Made by a program: the position numbers and the translations under genes | The notes under the pieces: model-generated | The model's input: only the letters and a program-made list of their open reading frames with translations | Databases searched by the model: none | Told to the model about the DNA's origin: nothing | Origin: Hirsutella rhossiliensis | Taxonomy: Eukaryota > Ascomycota > Sordariomycetes > Hypocreales > Ophiocordycipitaceae | Direction of reading: 5' to 3' | Assembly: GCF_020360975.1 (NCBI RefSeq) | Contig: NW_025408689.1 | Coordinates: forward strand, 434,001-498,000 | DNA length: 64,000 nucleotides | Shown: piece after piece, positions 23,081 through 34,079 of the stretch | Numbering within the stretch: the first letter of the stretch is position 1 | How the letters are laid out: every line of letters begins with the position of its first letter

Positions 23081-26000
23081 AGTAGACCTTTTAAATTAAG
23101 ATAAGGATTCTTCGAAGAAATAAAAGACTAAACGAAATAGCTACCTTATATATAAATCCCTAGGCTATCGGTTATTATAATACTAATAGGTCTTTAAGGA
23201 AAACCGACCTAAAGGATTTAACCCTTTAAAGAGGCTATAAGAAATAATATAATAGTCTCTTAAGGAGGACCCCTTATTATAAAAGAAGATAGATAAGATT
23301 TAGGTTACTAAGAAATAGTAACTAACGCTACTACCCTTATTTAAGCCGTAAATTTAAGGAAGAATTATTAGTATAGTAAATCTAGTATTTATCTTCCCTA
23401 TAGATTAATAAGACTACCTATTAAGACCCTTTAATTATTACCTATAAAAATAAGCTATACTTAACTTTAGTAATTCCCTTAATATCTATAATATACTCTT
23501 ACGATTTTAGTCCTTTAAAAGGTATAGAGGGAATACCTTATTACTAGGGAATTAACTATATAGATAAAGGGATATAGAAGGGTAAATTTTACGATAGAAT
23601 TACCTAATAGGACTATATAAATTCTTCGACGAAAAGGGGTAGCTTTTTACCCTTAATTTTTAACGAGCTTAATTTCCTTCCGCTTTCTTTAAGAGGAAGG
23701 AATCTTCTAGGATATAACGTTTAAGCCTATAAGGCTAGTTTAGAAGAATAAGACTATTAGGCTTATTAAGGAAAAATTCAGTTAATTTATTCTTTAATTC
23801 CGAGCTATCCTTAGGAAGGAATTACTTAAGAAGTTAGCTTTCCTTACTAGGAGGAATAGGTCTACTATAAAGGACCTTCTTTTAATAGCCTAAGGAGATA
23901 GTCTTCTTTAATACGTATAACTTAGTTACCTAGGCCCTATAGCTTTATATAAGCTAGGCTAATAATAAGGCGTATAAATAAGGGGCTTAAAGACCATCGA
24001 ATATAAATACTATAGCTAAGGAAAGACTAAGAGACGAATTTCTAGACGAACCCCTTTATAGCTAAACTAGCTATATAAGGAAATTTAGGTCGACTAAACT
24101 AACGTCTCTAAGGATTAAGAAAGCTTTATTAAGGTAATATTTTTTATAGACGCTTTTTTAGGGATAGTTTTCCCTTATTTCTTATAGACCTACCTAAGTA
24201 AGTATAACTAGTCTACCCTCTAAGACTTTATTAACTAGATAAAATCCTACTTTAGCTATAAGCTAAAGAAGATATAGTTTAATAGAGAGCTATTTATAAA
24301 GGATATCTTAAATTAGCTTTAAAAGAGGGGCATTTTACCCCTCCTATTAGCACTAAATACCTAGGCCTAGAACGGAGGGGTAGAAAGATTAGGGGGTACT
24401 ATAATAGAAAGGGCCTATATAATAAGACTTATTATAAAGCTTCCCTATAACCTTTAAAGGGAAGTCGTTAAGACCGCTTATTACTTTTAGAACCGGACCC
24501 TTAAGGACCTTAAGGACCCTAGGAAACCAAACTAAGAAATAGACTAAAAATCTCCCCTTAAGCTCTTTATAAAAAGGAGGGCCTTACTAGCCTACCTTTA
24601 TACTTATAGCTATAAGATATATACTATAACTATTATTATATAGCTAAAAAGGAAAAAGAAAAGAAAGATTAATCCTAGAGCCTTTATTAATTACCTTATT
24701 AGTTATAATTCTATAAATATCTTTTAGATCTAGATGCCTTTTCTATAAAAGGTTATTTCGATTAAGGATATAATTTTTAATAAATCTAGCTTCTTTAATA
24801 GAAAGAGGGATTAATAGCCCCTCTTACTCTTATAACGTTAGCTAATTTAGATAGTCTAAATCCCCCCTTCCTAATAGTCTTAAGAAGAGGTCCTAGATAA
24901 GGAAACGGAAGAAGAAACTAACGTTAAAGTAGTCGAGGATAACGCTAACTTTAAAGAAGAGGAAGCTACTAGATTAGATAATCTAGATAAAGAAGGAGAC
25001 TATAGGAAAGCGGTAGAGCTAGAATACGCCTACCTTCCTATACCTCCTCTTATATAAGAAGAAGATCTAAAAGCAGTTTTTTTAGTTAGTCTTTCTATCT
25101 TAACCCCTAAGAGGGTAGGAAAGGCACCTCTCTTAAAGGATTACCTAGCTACCTTTTTATCCTTACTTTAAGAAGTAAAGGAAGGTATAGGGCCCGATAT
25201 AAAAGAAGACTAATTTCTCCCTTATTTCGATTATTTTTCCGACTTCTATCTAACGCTAATAGAAGACGCTTCCTATAAAGCGTTTATAGTAAGCTGGTAT
25301 TTTAAGCTAATATTAGTAAGTAAGGTATATAAAAGAGACCTCCTAAACCTACTAGTAAACTAAAAGCAGCTAGAAAAACACCTTTTTAAAGACTAGTTTT
25401 TCTAGGCCTAGAAAGACTACCTAGTATTATATAAGGAGATAGGGTCTTTCGAAGAGGTCTATAAGGAAAAAGTAAGAAGAAAATAGGTCCTTAGCTATAA
25501 GTAGGTCTTTATCTATAAGACTAATAAATATAGCTTCCTTTAAAAGTATAAGGCCTAGCTAGTTATTTATAGGAACTAATAGGAAAAAAGGGATCTTCCT
25601 ACTAAGGCAACTACCTTAGTAAGGATATCTTTTTAGACCCTTATAGCTATAGTAGTAGAATTCGACCTTAAGCTCGATTAAATAAATATAGTTAACGCTT
25701 TTATTAACTGCCCTTTTAAAGAAGAAGAAGTTATCTATATATAACTTCCTCTTAGTTTCTAATAGCTAGGAAAGGTTCTATAGCTTAGGAAAGCTCTATA
25801 TAGACTATAAAGATTACCCCTTTTATAGTAATAGTATTTAACCGGTTCCCTTAAAGCCCTAGGCTTTAAGAAAGTCCCTTAGGAACCGTATATAATATAA
25901 AAGGGTAAAATTATAGTCTTCTTTTACGTTAATAATATTATCTAAGCTTACTTAAAAGTAAAAGAAGTAACTACTAAGGAGGCTATAAAAGGCTTATAAA

Positions 26001-26970
26001 AAAGGTATAAGATAACTAAGTTAAGGGAGCTAAAGTAGTTCTTAGGGATATAAATCCTTTAAAATATATCCTAATAAACTATCTAGCTTACTTAAGACGC
26101 CTATATCGATAAGGTCGCTTATAAATTCCTTCTTAATTCCCTTAATAAGAAGCTTCCCTCTATACCTATATTAAATAAAGAGCATTTACTTAATCCGTCC
26201 TTTTAAGCTAAGGAGTAAGAGAAATACTAATATTAATAAAAGGTAGGCTCCTTACCTTTTTTAGCTATTTTTACTAGACCGGATATCTTTTTTACGGTCT
26301 CCTAGCTAGCTAAGTATAACTAGAATCCTAGCCCTAAGTACTATAAAGTAATAGACTAAGTAATCCTTTATCTTAATTTAACGAGATTATATACTCTACG
26401 CCTAAGAGGGTATAAAAGGAAACTAGCTACTAAAATCTTTATTTATTTAAGCGAACTATCCTTTATAGATAATTTATTAAATAGGAAGAGCTTATAAGGG
26501 TATATTATATCCCTTCTTAAAGGAACTATTTCTTAGAGAGCTTCGAAATAAGCTACTATTATAACTTTAAGTATAAAGGTAGAGCTATTAGCTCTTTTAA
26601 AAGTATTAAAAGAAGCGATTTTCCTTAGCTAGCTATTAATATCTCTATAACTATAAATCCTAACTTTATTAACTATAAAATATAATAATATATAAACTAT
26701 ATAAATTTTTATAGAAAACATAAAGCTATTAACCTAGCTATAGTATATCGATATCTATTAGTATTAGTTACGCTAAGAGGTTTAAAGGGGACTTATTTCC
26801 GGCTATTAGGTTTTAATAGTATTATTAAAAGCTAACGGTCTTATAAAGCCCTTACTAAAGTAAAAGCTAGCTATCTTTTTATAGTAAATTAAGCTAGAAG
26901 ACGTTTAAGAGAAGCTATCCTTAAAAGCCCTCCTTAAGAGTCTATAAAAGAAGCTAATAGTATATAAGAG
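23081..26970 (+). pseudogene. Copia E gag end and pol, RIP-degraded
   Basis: Rest of the E polyprotein: zinc-knuckle region (about 23130-23190), protease, integrase (about 24130-24760, with NGGAER-like motif near 24370), acidic linker (24880-25000), reverse transcriptase (about 25480-26200, catalytic motif at about 25930 reading YVNN instead of YVDD) and RNase H (about 26440-26850). It aligns with A and N along its length with many more C-to-T and G-to-A changes. Confidence 0.85.
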
Positions 26971-27281
26971 GAAGGGGATATTTATAGCTAAAGAAAGGAA
27001 TTAGGACTTATCTTAAAGGAGGGCCCCTAGTTTAATTAGGACTTATTCTTCTTAAAGGCCCCCTTTTTAAGGACTTATCTTTAAAGAAGCCCCCCTTTTT
27101 TATAAGACTTAATTTCCTTCTTAGGCCCCTTTTTCCTAAATTAAGTTTAAAAGAGCCTAGGGCTAAAACCCGGATTTCTTAAGTAAGGGATAAGTATAGA
27201 CTAAGACCTCCTCTATACGCTTACCGGCCTAGGTATTTAGCTTTACCGTTTCTATAAGGGTAGGCTATAGCTAAGGGGGTA
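26971..27281 (+). other. Copia E 3' untranslated region and polypurine tract
   Basis: Noncoding region corresponding to 4270-4550 of A, with repeated aggactta/cccccttttt blocks. It ends in the purine tract gctaagggggta before the LTR. Confidence 0.75.
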
Positions 27282-27758
27282 TATCGCGAAGCGTAGCCTA
27301 ATTTTATAGTTCTTAGAGATATCCCTTAGTATAAAGGACCTAGGAAGCTAAAAAACAGGTTTTAAGGAAGGAGCTAAAAAGAGGTATAAAGAAATAGGTA
27401 GGGGTAAAAGGGGAAGTAAAAGTAGCGATAGCTTCTTATAGAGGTAGTAAAAGATAAGATAGATATACTAGTAACGGCTAGAAAGGAAGGGAGAAACTAG
27501 TAAAAAGCTTAGTAGTTAAGAGGATATTAATAGCTTCTTTAAGTAGGATCTTCTTTATTAATTAAGATACTAAATAGGTATAAAAAGAAGCGTTAGATAA
27601 AAGAAAGAAGGATAATTAAGGTAATATAATAATTACTCCCCTACCTTAATTACTACCCTTATAAGATTTAAATATCTCTGCTTTACTTATCTATACCCTT
27701 ACTTTTACCTTTACCTTTATATATTTTATATATACTTCTTATATCTCTCTTTATAAAA
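27282..27758 (+). repeat. Copia family 1 LTR, 3' copy of element E
   Basis: 477-bp LTR ending ctttataaaa and followed by the target copy agaag (27759-27763). Confidence 0.92.
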
Positions 27759-27763
27759 AGAAG

Positions 27764-28197
27764 AGGTATTAAGGTTAATTATTTTATCTTTATTTACTAG
27801 CGGATATACTGCCTTATATAGATAATTATAGCTAGATAAAGAACCTTTTAAGACTAAATTTAGGCTACTATATAGCCCTAAGACTAAGGAATTTAGTAAT
27901 GCCTTAAGTATAGCTAGAAGTATCTTAGTTCTACTAATATTTATATTTAAAAGAGGTTAGTTATACTAGTATTCTTAAAAGGTCTTAGCTAGTATTCTAA
28001 GCTAGCTTTATTCCTTTAATTCTTAATTATATAATAACTAGTAACCCGTTTAATATATAATAATATATAAAATAATAAGCAGTTCTTCTTTTATAGGATA
28101 GGAATTTATCTATAATTAATATACTACTTATTAGCTTATATAATTAAGAGAGTATATTATAGCTACTTTATTAATAGTAGTAATACCGTTCTTTATA
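27764..28197 (-). repeat. Copia K 5' LTR, second piece (sense 5' end)
   Basis: 434-bp continuation of the K LTR after E, matching 21549-21984 of the solo copy. Its right end ctttata is the sense start tataaag, a RIP form of a TG-type LTR end. Gypsy L begins at 28198. Confidence 0.85.
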
Positions 28198-28204
28198 TTA
28201 ATAT

Positions 28205-29330
28205 AATGCTAGAATATAATAAGCGCTTTTAAGAGGCTAAAGGGCGTTATAAGCTACTTAAATAAGCTATAGCGTATATAAAACGCTATCTTTTATTTAT
28301 TACCCTTTAAGATCTATACCTTATAAAACGCTTATTTTATATCTAGCTTTATAAACTACTTTACCTTTAAAAGGTTATAGAGCGTATTTAATATTAGGTA
28401 TAAAAGGTAGCGGTCTAGCCTTATAAATATATTTAAAGCCTTATAGTTATAATAATACTATATCTTCTTTCCTAGCTTATATATAAATAGGACTAGTGCT
28501 CTTACTTTAAAGCTACTTACTTAAATAAAGCCTATATTTAAGAGGTCCCTTAGCGTCTTCTTTATTACTTATAGCTCTATATATAATATACTATATAGCA
28601 GCTTATTATATAAGTAGCTCCTACCCTTTCTTATTAATATAAAGATAACCTTATAGTCTACCCTTAGCTTATATAGGTTAGGTTTATTTACTTCCTAAGA
28701 CTTAAATAATAGTAAAAGATTATAAAAGCGTATTAGTATTTACTACTATAACTTAAAGGGCGACTTTAGCTTCTTAATTTAAAGGTCCTTATTAATATCT
28801 ACTATACTAACTATATAGACCGCTATATTAGCTACTATATAACGTTCCTCTTACTTTAATTATTATATAGTTTAAATAAAGATAAAGGTAAGGACTTTTA
28901 ATATTAAGCGTATAGCTTATATACTTAGTCCTATACTTATAAAACTATTATTATAGCGGACTAACTATTATATAAGCCTAAGCTATAGCTTCTTTTAGTA
29001 TAGTATTAAATATAAATTTATAGGGACCCTTTTAGTCTTTATTAGCTACTTATAAAGAACGGTCTAGTTAGCTTCTAAGGACTATTAAAAAGGCCTCTAG
29101 GCTACTAAGGCGGCTAAAGGCCCTAGAGCTAAGGGCCTAGGTAAGTACTATATATCTATTTAAAAGACCCCTTACTTAGCCCTTAGCCTAGAAAAGGACC
29201 TTATAGGAAGGCTTAGGCTAACCCTCTTAGCCTTTTACTAGCTCCTCCTTAAGGCTAGCTTTTTATTTTCCTTCTTAAAAAGGACTAATAAGGTAGACCG
29301 AGATAACTATTACTATAGCTAAGGAAGGTA
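28205..29330 (-). pseudogene. L pol fragment (protease to RT N-terminal region), RIP-degraded
   Basis: The minus-strand frame shows a gypsy reverse transcriptase N-terminal half: RALVLFIYKLGKK (for R.APVLFVKK.G) near 28490, a YNYKALN-like motif (for DYRALN) near 28450, LDRYLLYLI (for KDRYPLPLI) near 28410, and FKGKVVYKARYKI (for L.GAK.FTKLDI) near 28360. Upstream in sense (29330-28900) a frame with KEELVKG and EAFLIVLRS may cover the protease region. It is cut by K before the RT catalytic site. Assignment rests on the RT motifs. Confidence 0.65.
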
Positions 29331-29385
29331 TATAGCTAAGTACCTTACCTTAAGGTGCCCGAACTATAAGAGGGAAAGAGAGGTC

Positions 29386-29737
29386 CTTTACTAAACCTTT
29401 AAGAGATAAAAGGGGGCCCTTAGCCTACCTATTCTCTATAGCTCTAAGGAAGGAAGGGAAGCCCTTTTAACTTTCTTAGCTAAAATAGAGATAAGGATAG
29501 CTAAGTAGCTTAAAAAGGAGTAACCTAGGGGCCCTAAGGCCCTTAGGTAGAAAGATTACTTTATAGGAGGAACTAAACTAACCTTTCTTTTATTATTACT
29601 TTTATAGCTACCCTTTCTTTAATTAATTATAAGCCCCTAGGCTTTATAGCTAGCTAGGACTATTAATAGGGGCCTAGGCTCTTACTAGCCTTACTATAGC
29701 CTTAGAGGCTATATATAAGTAATAAAAAAAAGTATAA
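29386..29737. repeat. Tandem duplication in L, copy 1
   Basis: Unit of about 350 bp beginning ctttactaaacc and containing ggataaaagg-like, ggggcccta and atatataagtaataa blocks in the same order as the next unit. Both copies are diverged and RIP-mutated. Confidence 0.75.
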
Positions 29738-30090
29738 CTTTACTAAGCTACTAAGGGATAAAAGGAGGCCCTTAGCTTACCTTTTCTTTATAGCTTTAAA
29801 GAAGAAAGGGAAGACCTTTTAACCTTTTTAGTAAAAATAAATATAGGAATAGCTATATAGCTTAAAAGGGAGTAACCTAAGGGCCCTAGGGCCCTTAAGG
29901 GTAAAAGATATAATTAAGAAGAACTAAACTAACCTTTTCTTTATCTTTACCTTTATAACTACCTTTTTCTTAATTAGTTATAAGCCTCTAAGCTCTATAG
30001 CTAATAAGGAATAATAATAATAGTCTAGGCTTTTATTATCCTTACTATAGCTTTAAAAGTTATATATAAGTAATAATATAAAAAGAAAAA
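29738..30090. repeat. Tandem duplication in L, copy 2
   Basis: Second unit of about 350 bp beginning ctttactaagct, colinear with copy 1 with scattered substitutions and small gaps. In the sense of L it lies upstream of pol, so it would be in the 5' leader or gag region. Confidence 0.75.
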
Positions 30091-30285
30091 AGAAAGAGAA
30101 CTATTATTATAGTAGACCTACTATTATATAGGCCTAAGCTTTAATTTCCTTTTATATATAATTAAACTTCCCTCTATATATAATAACTAAGGTTTCCTTA
30201 AGATAAAAGGAAACTTTAGTTAAGGGATTATATAAGCTATAATTAGGTTTTAATAAATATTAATCTTTATAGCTAGCTATATAAT
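30091..30285. other. AT-rich sequence between L tandem repeat and lone LTR
   Basis: About 195 bp with an imperfect inverted pattern around ggtttccttaagataaaaggaaac (arms ggtttcctt and aaggaaact near 30190-30215). No coding seen. Confidence 0.4.
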
Positions 30286-30764
30286 TATCGCGAAGTATAG
30301 CTTAATTTTATAGTTCTTAAAGATCTCCCTTAGTATAAGGGACCTAAGAAGCTAGAAAAAACCGGTTTAAAAGAAGGAGCTAATAAGAGGTATAAAAAGA
30401 AGGGTAAGGGTATAAAGGGAAGTAAAAGTAGCGATAGCTTCCTATAAAGGTAGTAAGAGATAAGACGGATATACTAGTAACGGCTAGAAAAGAAGGGAAA
30501 AACTAGTAAAAAGCTCGGTAGTTAAAAGGATATTAGTAGCTTCTTTAAGTAGGATCTTCTTTATTAATTAAGATACTAAATAGGTATAAAAAGGGGCGTT
30601 AAATAAAGGAAAGAAGGATAATAAAAGCAATATAATAATTACTCCCTTATTATAATTACTGCCCCTATAAGAATTAAATATCTTTACCTTACTTATTTAA
30701 CCCCTTACTTTTACTTTTATATTTATATATTTTATATATACTTCTTATATCTCTTTTAATAAGA
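30286..30764 (+). repeat. Lone copia family 1 LTR (M)
   Basis: About 479-bp family-1 LTR without copia internal sequence on either side: no polypurine tract to the left and no primer site to the right. The flanking five bases, ataat (30281-30285) and agttt (30765-30769), do not match, so it is not a simple solo LTR, or its right end is rearranged. The right terminus is the least certain part. Confidence 0.82.
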
Positions 30765-32178
30765 AGTTTAAAGACTAAAAGTAAACTAATAAAATAGTTT
30801 ATAATATAAAAAAACTTTTAGGCTATAAAGGGATTCTAGAAATCTAATAATAAGTTAACTTAAAAATATATAAAAAAGAAAATAAAGTAAGACTTACTCT
30901 TTTTATTACTCTTAAAGAACGCTTTTTACTACCTAAACTACTAAGGTTAAGTATACTTTAAGTACTTATAGCTTAGAAAATATTAATTAAATAGCTATAC
31001 TAAAGTATCTTTAAAAGTATTAAAATACTAATACTTCTTAGTTTTATAATAGTTAGTATATAAGAGTAGTTAAGGTTAAGAAGATTAAAATACCTTTTAG
31101 TCTTACTTAAGTACTTTTTTAATTCCTTAAAAAGGTTACTTATTATTAAACTAACCGCTAAACTTAAGCGACTTATTACTTTTATTAATATAAAATATAA
31201 TCTTACTAATTTATTAAGCTTTATTCTCTATCTTAGTATTAATATCCTTTTAATTAATATCCTTTTTAGTAAGAGTATCCTTATTAAGGATTATATCGCC
31301 CTATAATACTAATAGGTAAAGTATTTTTTTTAACTTAGTTTAATTATTAACTAAGTAGAAAACCAGATTATTTTTAATTAATATAAAGATTAATTTATCT
31401 CCTATAGTTACTACTTAATACTTACTACTTACTTTTAATTTTATAAGTGTCTTTAGTAATTATAGTAGCCTTTTCTTCTTTACTTATATTTATCTAGGCT
31501 ATAAAGGACTAGACTTTCTTTCTTAATCGTATAATAGCTTAATATATTATATTCTTAGCTATTTTAAAGATCTTTTTATTATTAGTTATCTTAGTAACGC
31601 AATCGTATACTTTCTTTATATTTTTATTTATTAATAGGGTATCTTCTACCTTTTATTTTTTTTAAAGGTAAACTAAATAAATAGCCTATTATAGATTAGT
31701 ATAAAGATTAGTATAAAGTAAATAAGAGTATTTTAGAACTCTTACTATATTACTATCGCTCTTAATTATTTATAGAGAAGAGAGTAAAGAAATATAAAAA
31801 TATCTAAAATTTTTAGCTAGAATATTATATAAAATAAAAAGATATATAACTTACCGTTTAATATATAGTATTAATATAGGTATTAAAAGTAAAATAAAAA
31901 TTCCTAATACTAAATAAAGACTAAATCTTTACTTTATACTAACCTACTTTTTACTAGAAATTAATTAGGTTAATAGATCTTCGTAACTAAATAACTATAT
32001 TTTAATTAGCTAAGAAGCTTATTACTACTAGCTTATTTTATCTTAACTTTTTTTTTCCTTCTTTAATAAATATATACTTACTTATAGCCGCTAAGTCTTT
32101 AAGGTTAGTATACTATCTATATATAAATAGCCTTATATTAATATACTAATTATTTATAGTAATCTCGCTTTTAGTTTT
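30765..32178 (-). other. AT-rich degraded region, possible minus-strand coding, unassigned
   Basis: About 1.4 kb of very AT-rich sequence. On the minus strand, runs without TGA and with stops only at putative Gln codons can be followed, for example FKIAKNIIY near 31560, then VVTIGDKLIFILIKNNLVFYL near 31380 and further Lys/Asn-rich sequence to about 30800. This hints at a decayed transposase or other protein, but in sequence this AT-rich such runs are weak evidence and I can name no family. No LTR or terminal inverted repeat recognised. Confidence 0.3.
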
Positions 32179-33449
32179 ATAGTATACGGCTGGTTTTTTA
32201 GCTAGCTAACTAGCGGAAAGACTCTCCTTAGCTAGAATATAAATACTAGCGGGAAAACTAAGGATAAAGGTAAAAGGAAATTAGTTAAGCTAGTAAGTAT
32301 TTTTAAGCGTAAATAAAGATTTAAGCTAAGTAGTAAGTCTTTATTTATCTTTTCTTACTTAAACGTAATAAGACTTAAGTATATTTCTTTCTTAGATTAT
32401 CTACTAATTTTAATATTAGCTATTACTTTACGCGAAATTTAAAAGTTCTAGTAAATTCCTAACTTACTTATCCCTTATACCTTATTCGCCTACTTTATTT
32501 AAGAGGTTATATAAGATATTACTCCTAGCCTTTATATCTAAAAGGTAGTATTAGTTACTTACTAAGAGTTAGTAAAGAGTATACTAGCTATTATATTTTA
32601 AGGTATTATAGGCTACGCCTATAAAAAGCTAAGGTTATACTATAGCGACTATATTAAAGTTAGGCTAAAGTAGACCTATATATAGGCAGAGCTTAACCCG
32701 AACTTAGGCTAAATAGTACCTAAATATAGGTCGAGCTAAGGACTAAGGAAGATAAATAACTATCGCGACTAAGATAGAGTTTTCCTCCTTTCTCCTTAGC
32801 TTTAGATAAATAATTATTCGGCCCTATACTACTATATAAAGTATACGCTAGCCCTTAATATATTTAAAGCTCTATTTAGATAAGGCTATAAAGCCTAGAA
32901 AGAGATTAAACTAAAAGGATATAATATAGATATCCCGACGACCTAAAGGAGGGAGAATAGGCCTAAGGATAGTAAGGAGTAGTAATAGGAGGGCTAGACG
33001 CCCGGCTAATAATAAAGTAAGTAATACTCTCGCTATAGGTAGGAGAGGTAGAGATAAGGTATTAGGTAATATAGAGCTAACTATAGATATAAGAACTAAT
33101 TAGCTAGATTAAAAGGATATACTAAAGGATAGATAAACCGATATAAATAGGTATATAAGAGGGGGCTAAGGGTAGGGTAGGTGGTTTAATACCGCCCTTA
33201 AGGGTAATAGGGGGGGCAGCGACGCCTATAATTAAAGGGGAGGTAGTAAGGAAGAATAGCTATAAGAAGCCTCTCCTAAACCTAGGAAAATTTAATAGAT
33301 AACAATAGCACTATACCCTATAAGCATAATATATATAGGAGAAGTATAAGATCGATAAAGAATTCTTCTTAAGCTTAAGGGAAATCTTCTACCTTATCTA
33401 TAACTACTTAGACGCTAGGCTATAATAAACGGTCGCTATATACTATAGA
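32179..33449 (+). pseudogene. Histone H3/CENP-A-like protein with long C-terminal extension, RIP-degraded and truncated
   Basis: Plus-strand frame whose stops are all TAA/TAG at probable Gln/Trp codons. Codons 32419-32670 (84) align with the histone fold of H3: TLREI (H3 ALREI), KFQ (RYQ), LLI, then F, EVI-Q-D (REIAQD), L-I-Q (LRFQ), Y-Q-E (LQE), L-F (YLVGLF), and a final YSDYIKVR (PKDIQLAR). The first about 66 residues need no gap; loop 2 looks two residues shorter than H3. Loop 1 has H3 length. Upstream is a Lys/Ser-rich tail of about 80 codons without the ARTKQTARKS start; the initiator may be ATA at 32179. Downstream about 260 codons stay in frame and are rich in Gln, Arg, Gly and Tyr, up to copia N at 33450. 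Whether it was a host gene or a transposon-borne gene is unknown. The frame beyond about 33010 is less certain. Confidence 0.65.
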
Positions 33450-33937
33450 TATCGCGAAGCGTGGCCTGATTTTATAGTTCTCGGAGATATCCCTTAGTAA
33501 GAGGGACCAAGGAAGCTAAAAAACACCCGGTATAGAAAAAGGAAGAAGGAGCTAAAAAGAGGTATAGAAAGGAGGGTAGGGGTATAAGGGGAAGCAGAAG
33601 TAGCGATAGCTTTATATAAAGGTAGCGAGAGATAAGATAGATATACCGGTAACGGCTAGAAAGGAGGGGAAAAAACCAGTAAAAAGCTCGGTAGTTAAAA
33701 GGATATTAGTAGCTTCTTTAAGTAGGATCTTCTTTATTAATTAAGATTCTAGACGGGTATAAAGAGGGGCGTTAGATAAAGGAAAGAAGAAAAATTAAGG
33801 CAATATAATAATTACCCCCTTACCGTAATTGCTACTTTAGTAAGAATTAAATCTCTCTGCCCTACCTATCCGACCCCTTACTCTTAATTTTACCTTTATA
33901 TATTTTTTATATACTTCTTATATCTCTCTTTACGAGA
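33450..33937 (+). repeat. Copia family 1 LTR, 5' copy of element N
   Basis: 488-bp LTR from tatcgcgaag to tacgaga, followed by the primer site gttataaacctaggag. Confidence 0.92.
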
Positions 33938-34079
33938 GTTATAAACCTAGGAGGAATAAAATTCCTATACCTTCCGGCTACTATAAAAGGCACCTTTCTT
34001 ATATCCCTCGTAGCTTCCTTTTACCCCTCTTACTAGAAAAGCCGATTTTTAACCGACTTTTCTACCCTTCCCTATAATA

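Larger units (their letters stand above)
9718..27758 (+). mobile_element. Copia element E (family 1), complete, carrying nested G1 and F
   Basis: Full-length family-1 copia element with two 477-bp LTRs and a 5-bp target duplication agaag (9713-9717 and 27759-27763). After removing G1 (10802-18609), F (19177-23075) and their target copies the element is about 6.3 kb, the same as complete copy B. It was inserted into the 5' LTR of K. It is heavily RIP-mutated throughout. Confidence 0.92.
7656..28197 (-). mobile_element. Copia-type element K (family 2), interrupted by copia E
   Basis: A second copia family on the minus strand, very AT-rich. Its 5' LTR is split by E (9586-9717 and 27764-28197); internal sequence runs leftward from 9585 to 7656, where copia C is inserted. 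The sense sequence directly after the LTR is gattataagcttag, very like the family-1 primer site, which supports the LTR/internal boundary. The right end lies in gypsy fragment L. The 3' half should be outside the window, beyond C and A. Confidence 0.78.
28198..30285 (-). mobile_element. Gypsy-type fragment L, minus orientation
   Basis: Remnant of another gypsy-type element: N-terminal part of reverse transcriptase at the left and 5' sequence with a large tandem duplication to the right. No LTR of its own was found. It is the host of K, so it is among the oldest layers here. The right end touches a lone copia LTR. Confidence 0.6.

Noticed and set aside
33172..33220. GC-rich stretch ggtggtttaataccgccc...gggggggcagcgacgcc as a possible RNA gene or terminator
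   Set aside because: No cloverleaf or consistent stem could be drawn, and it lies within the open extension of the histone-like frame.
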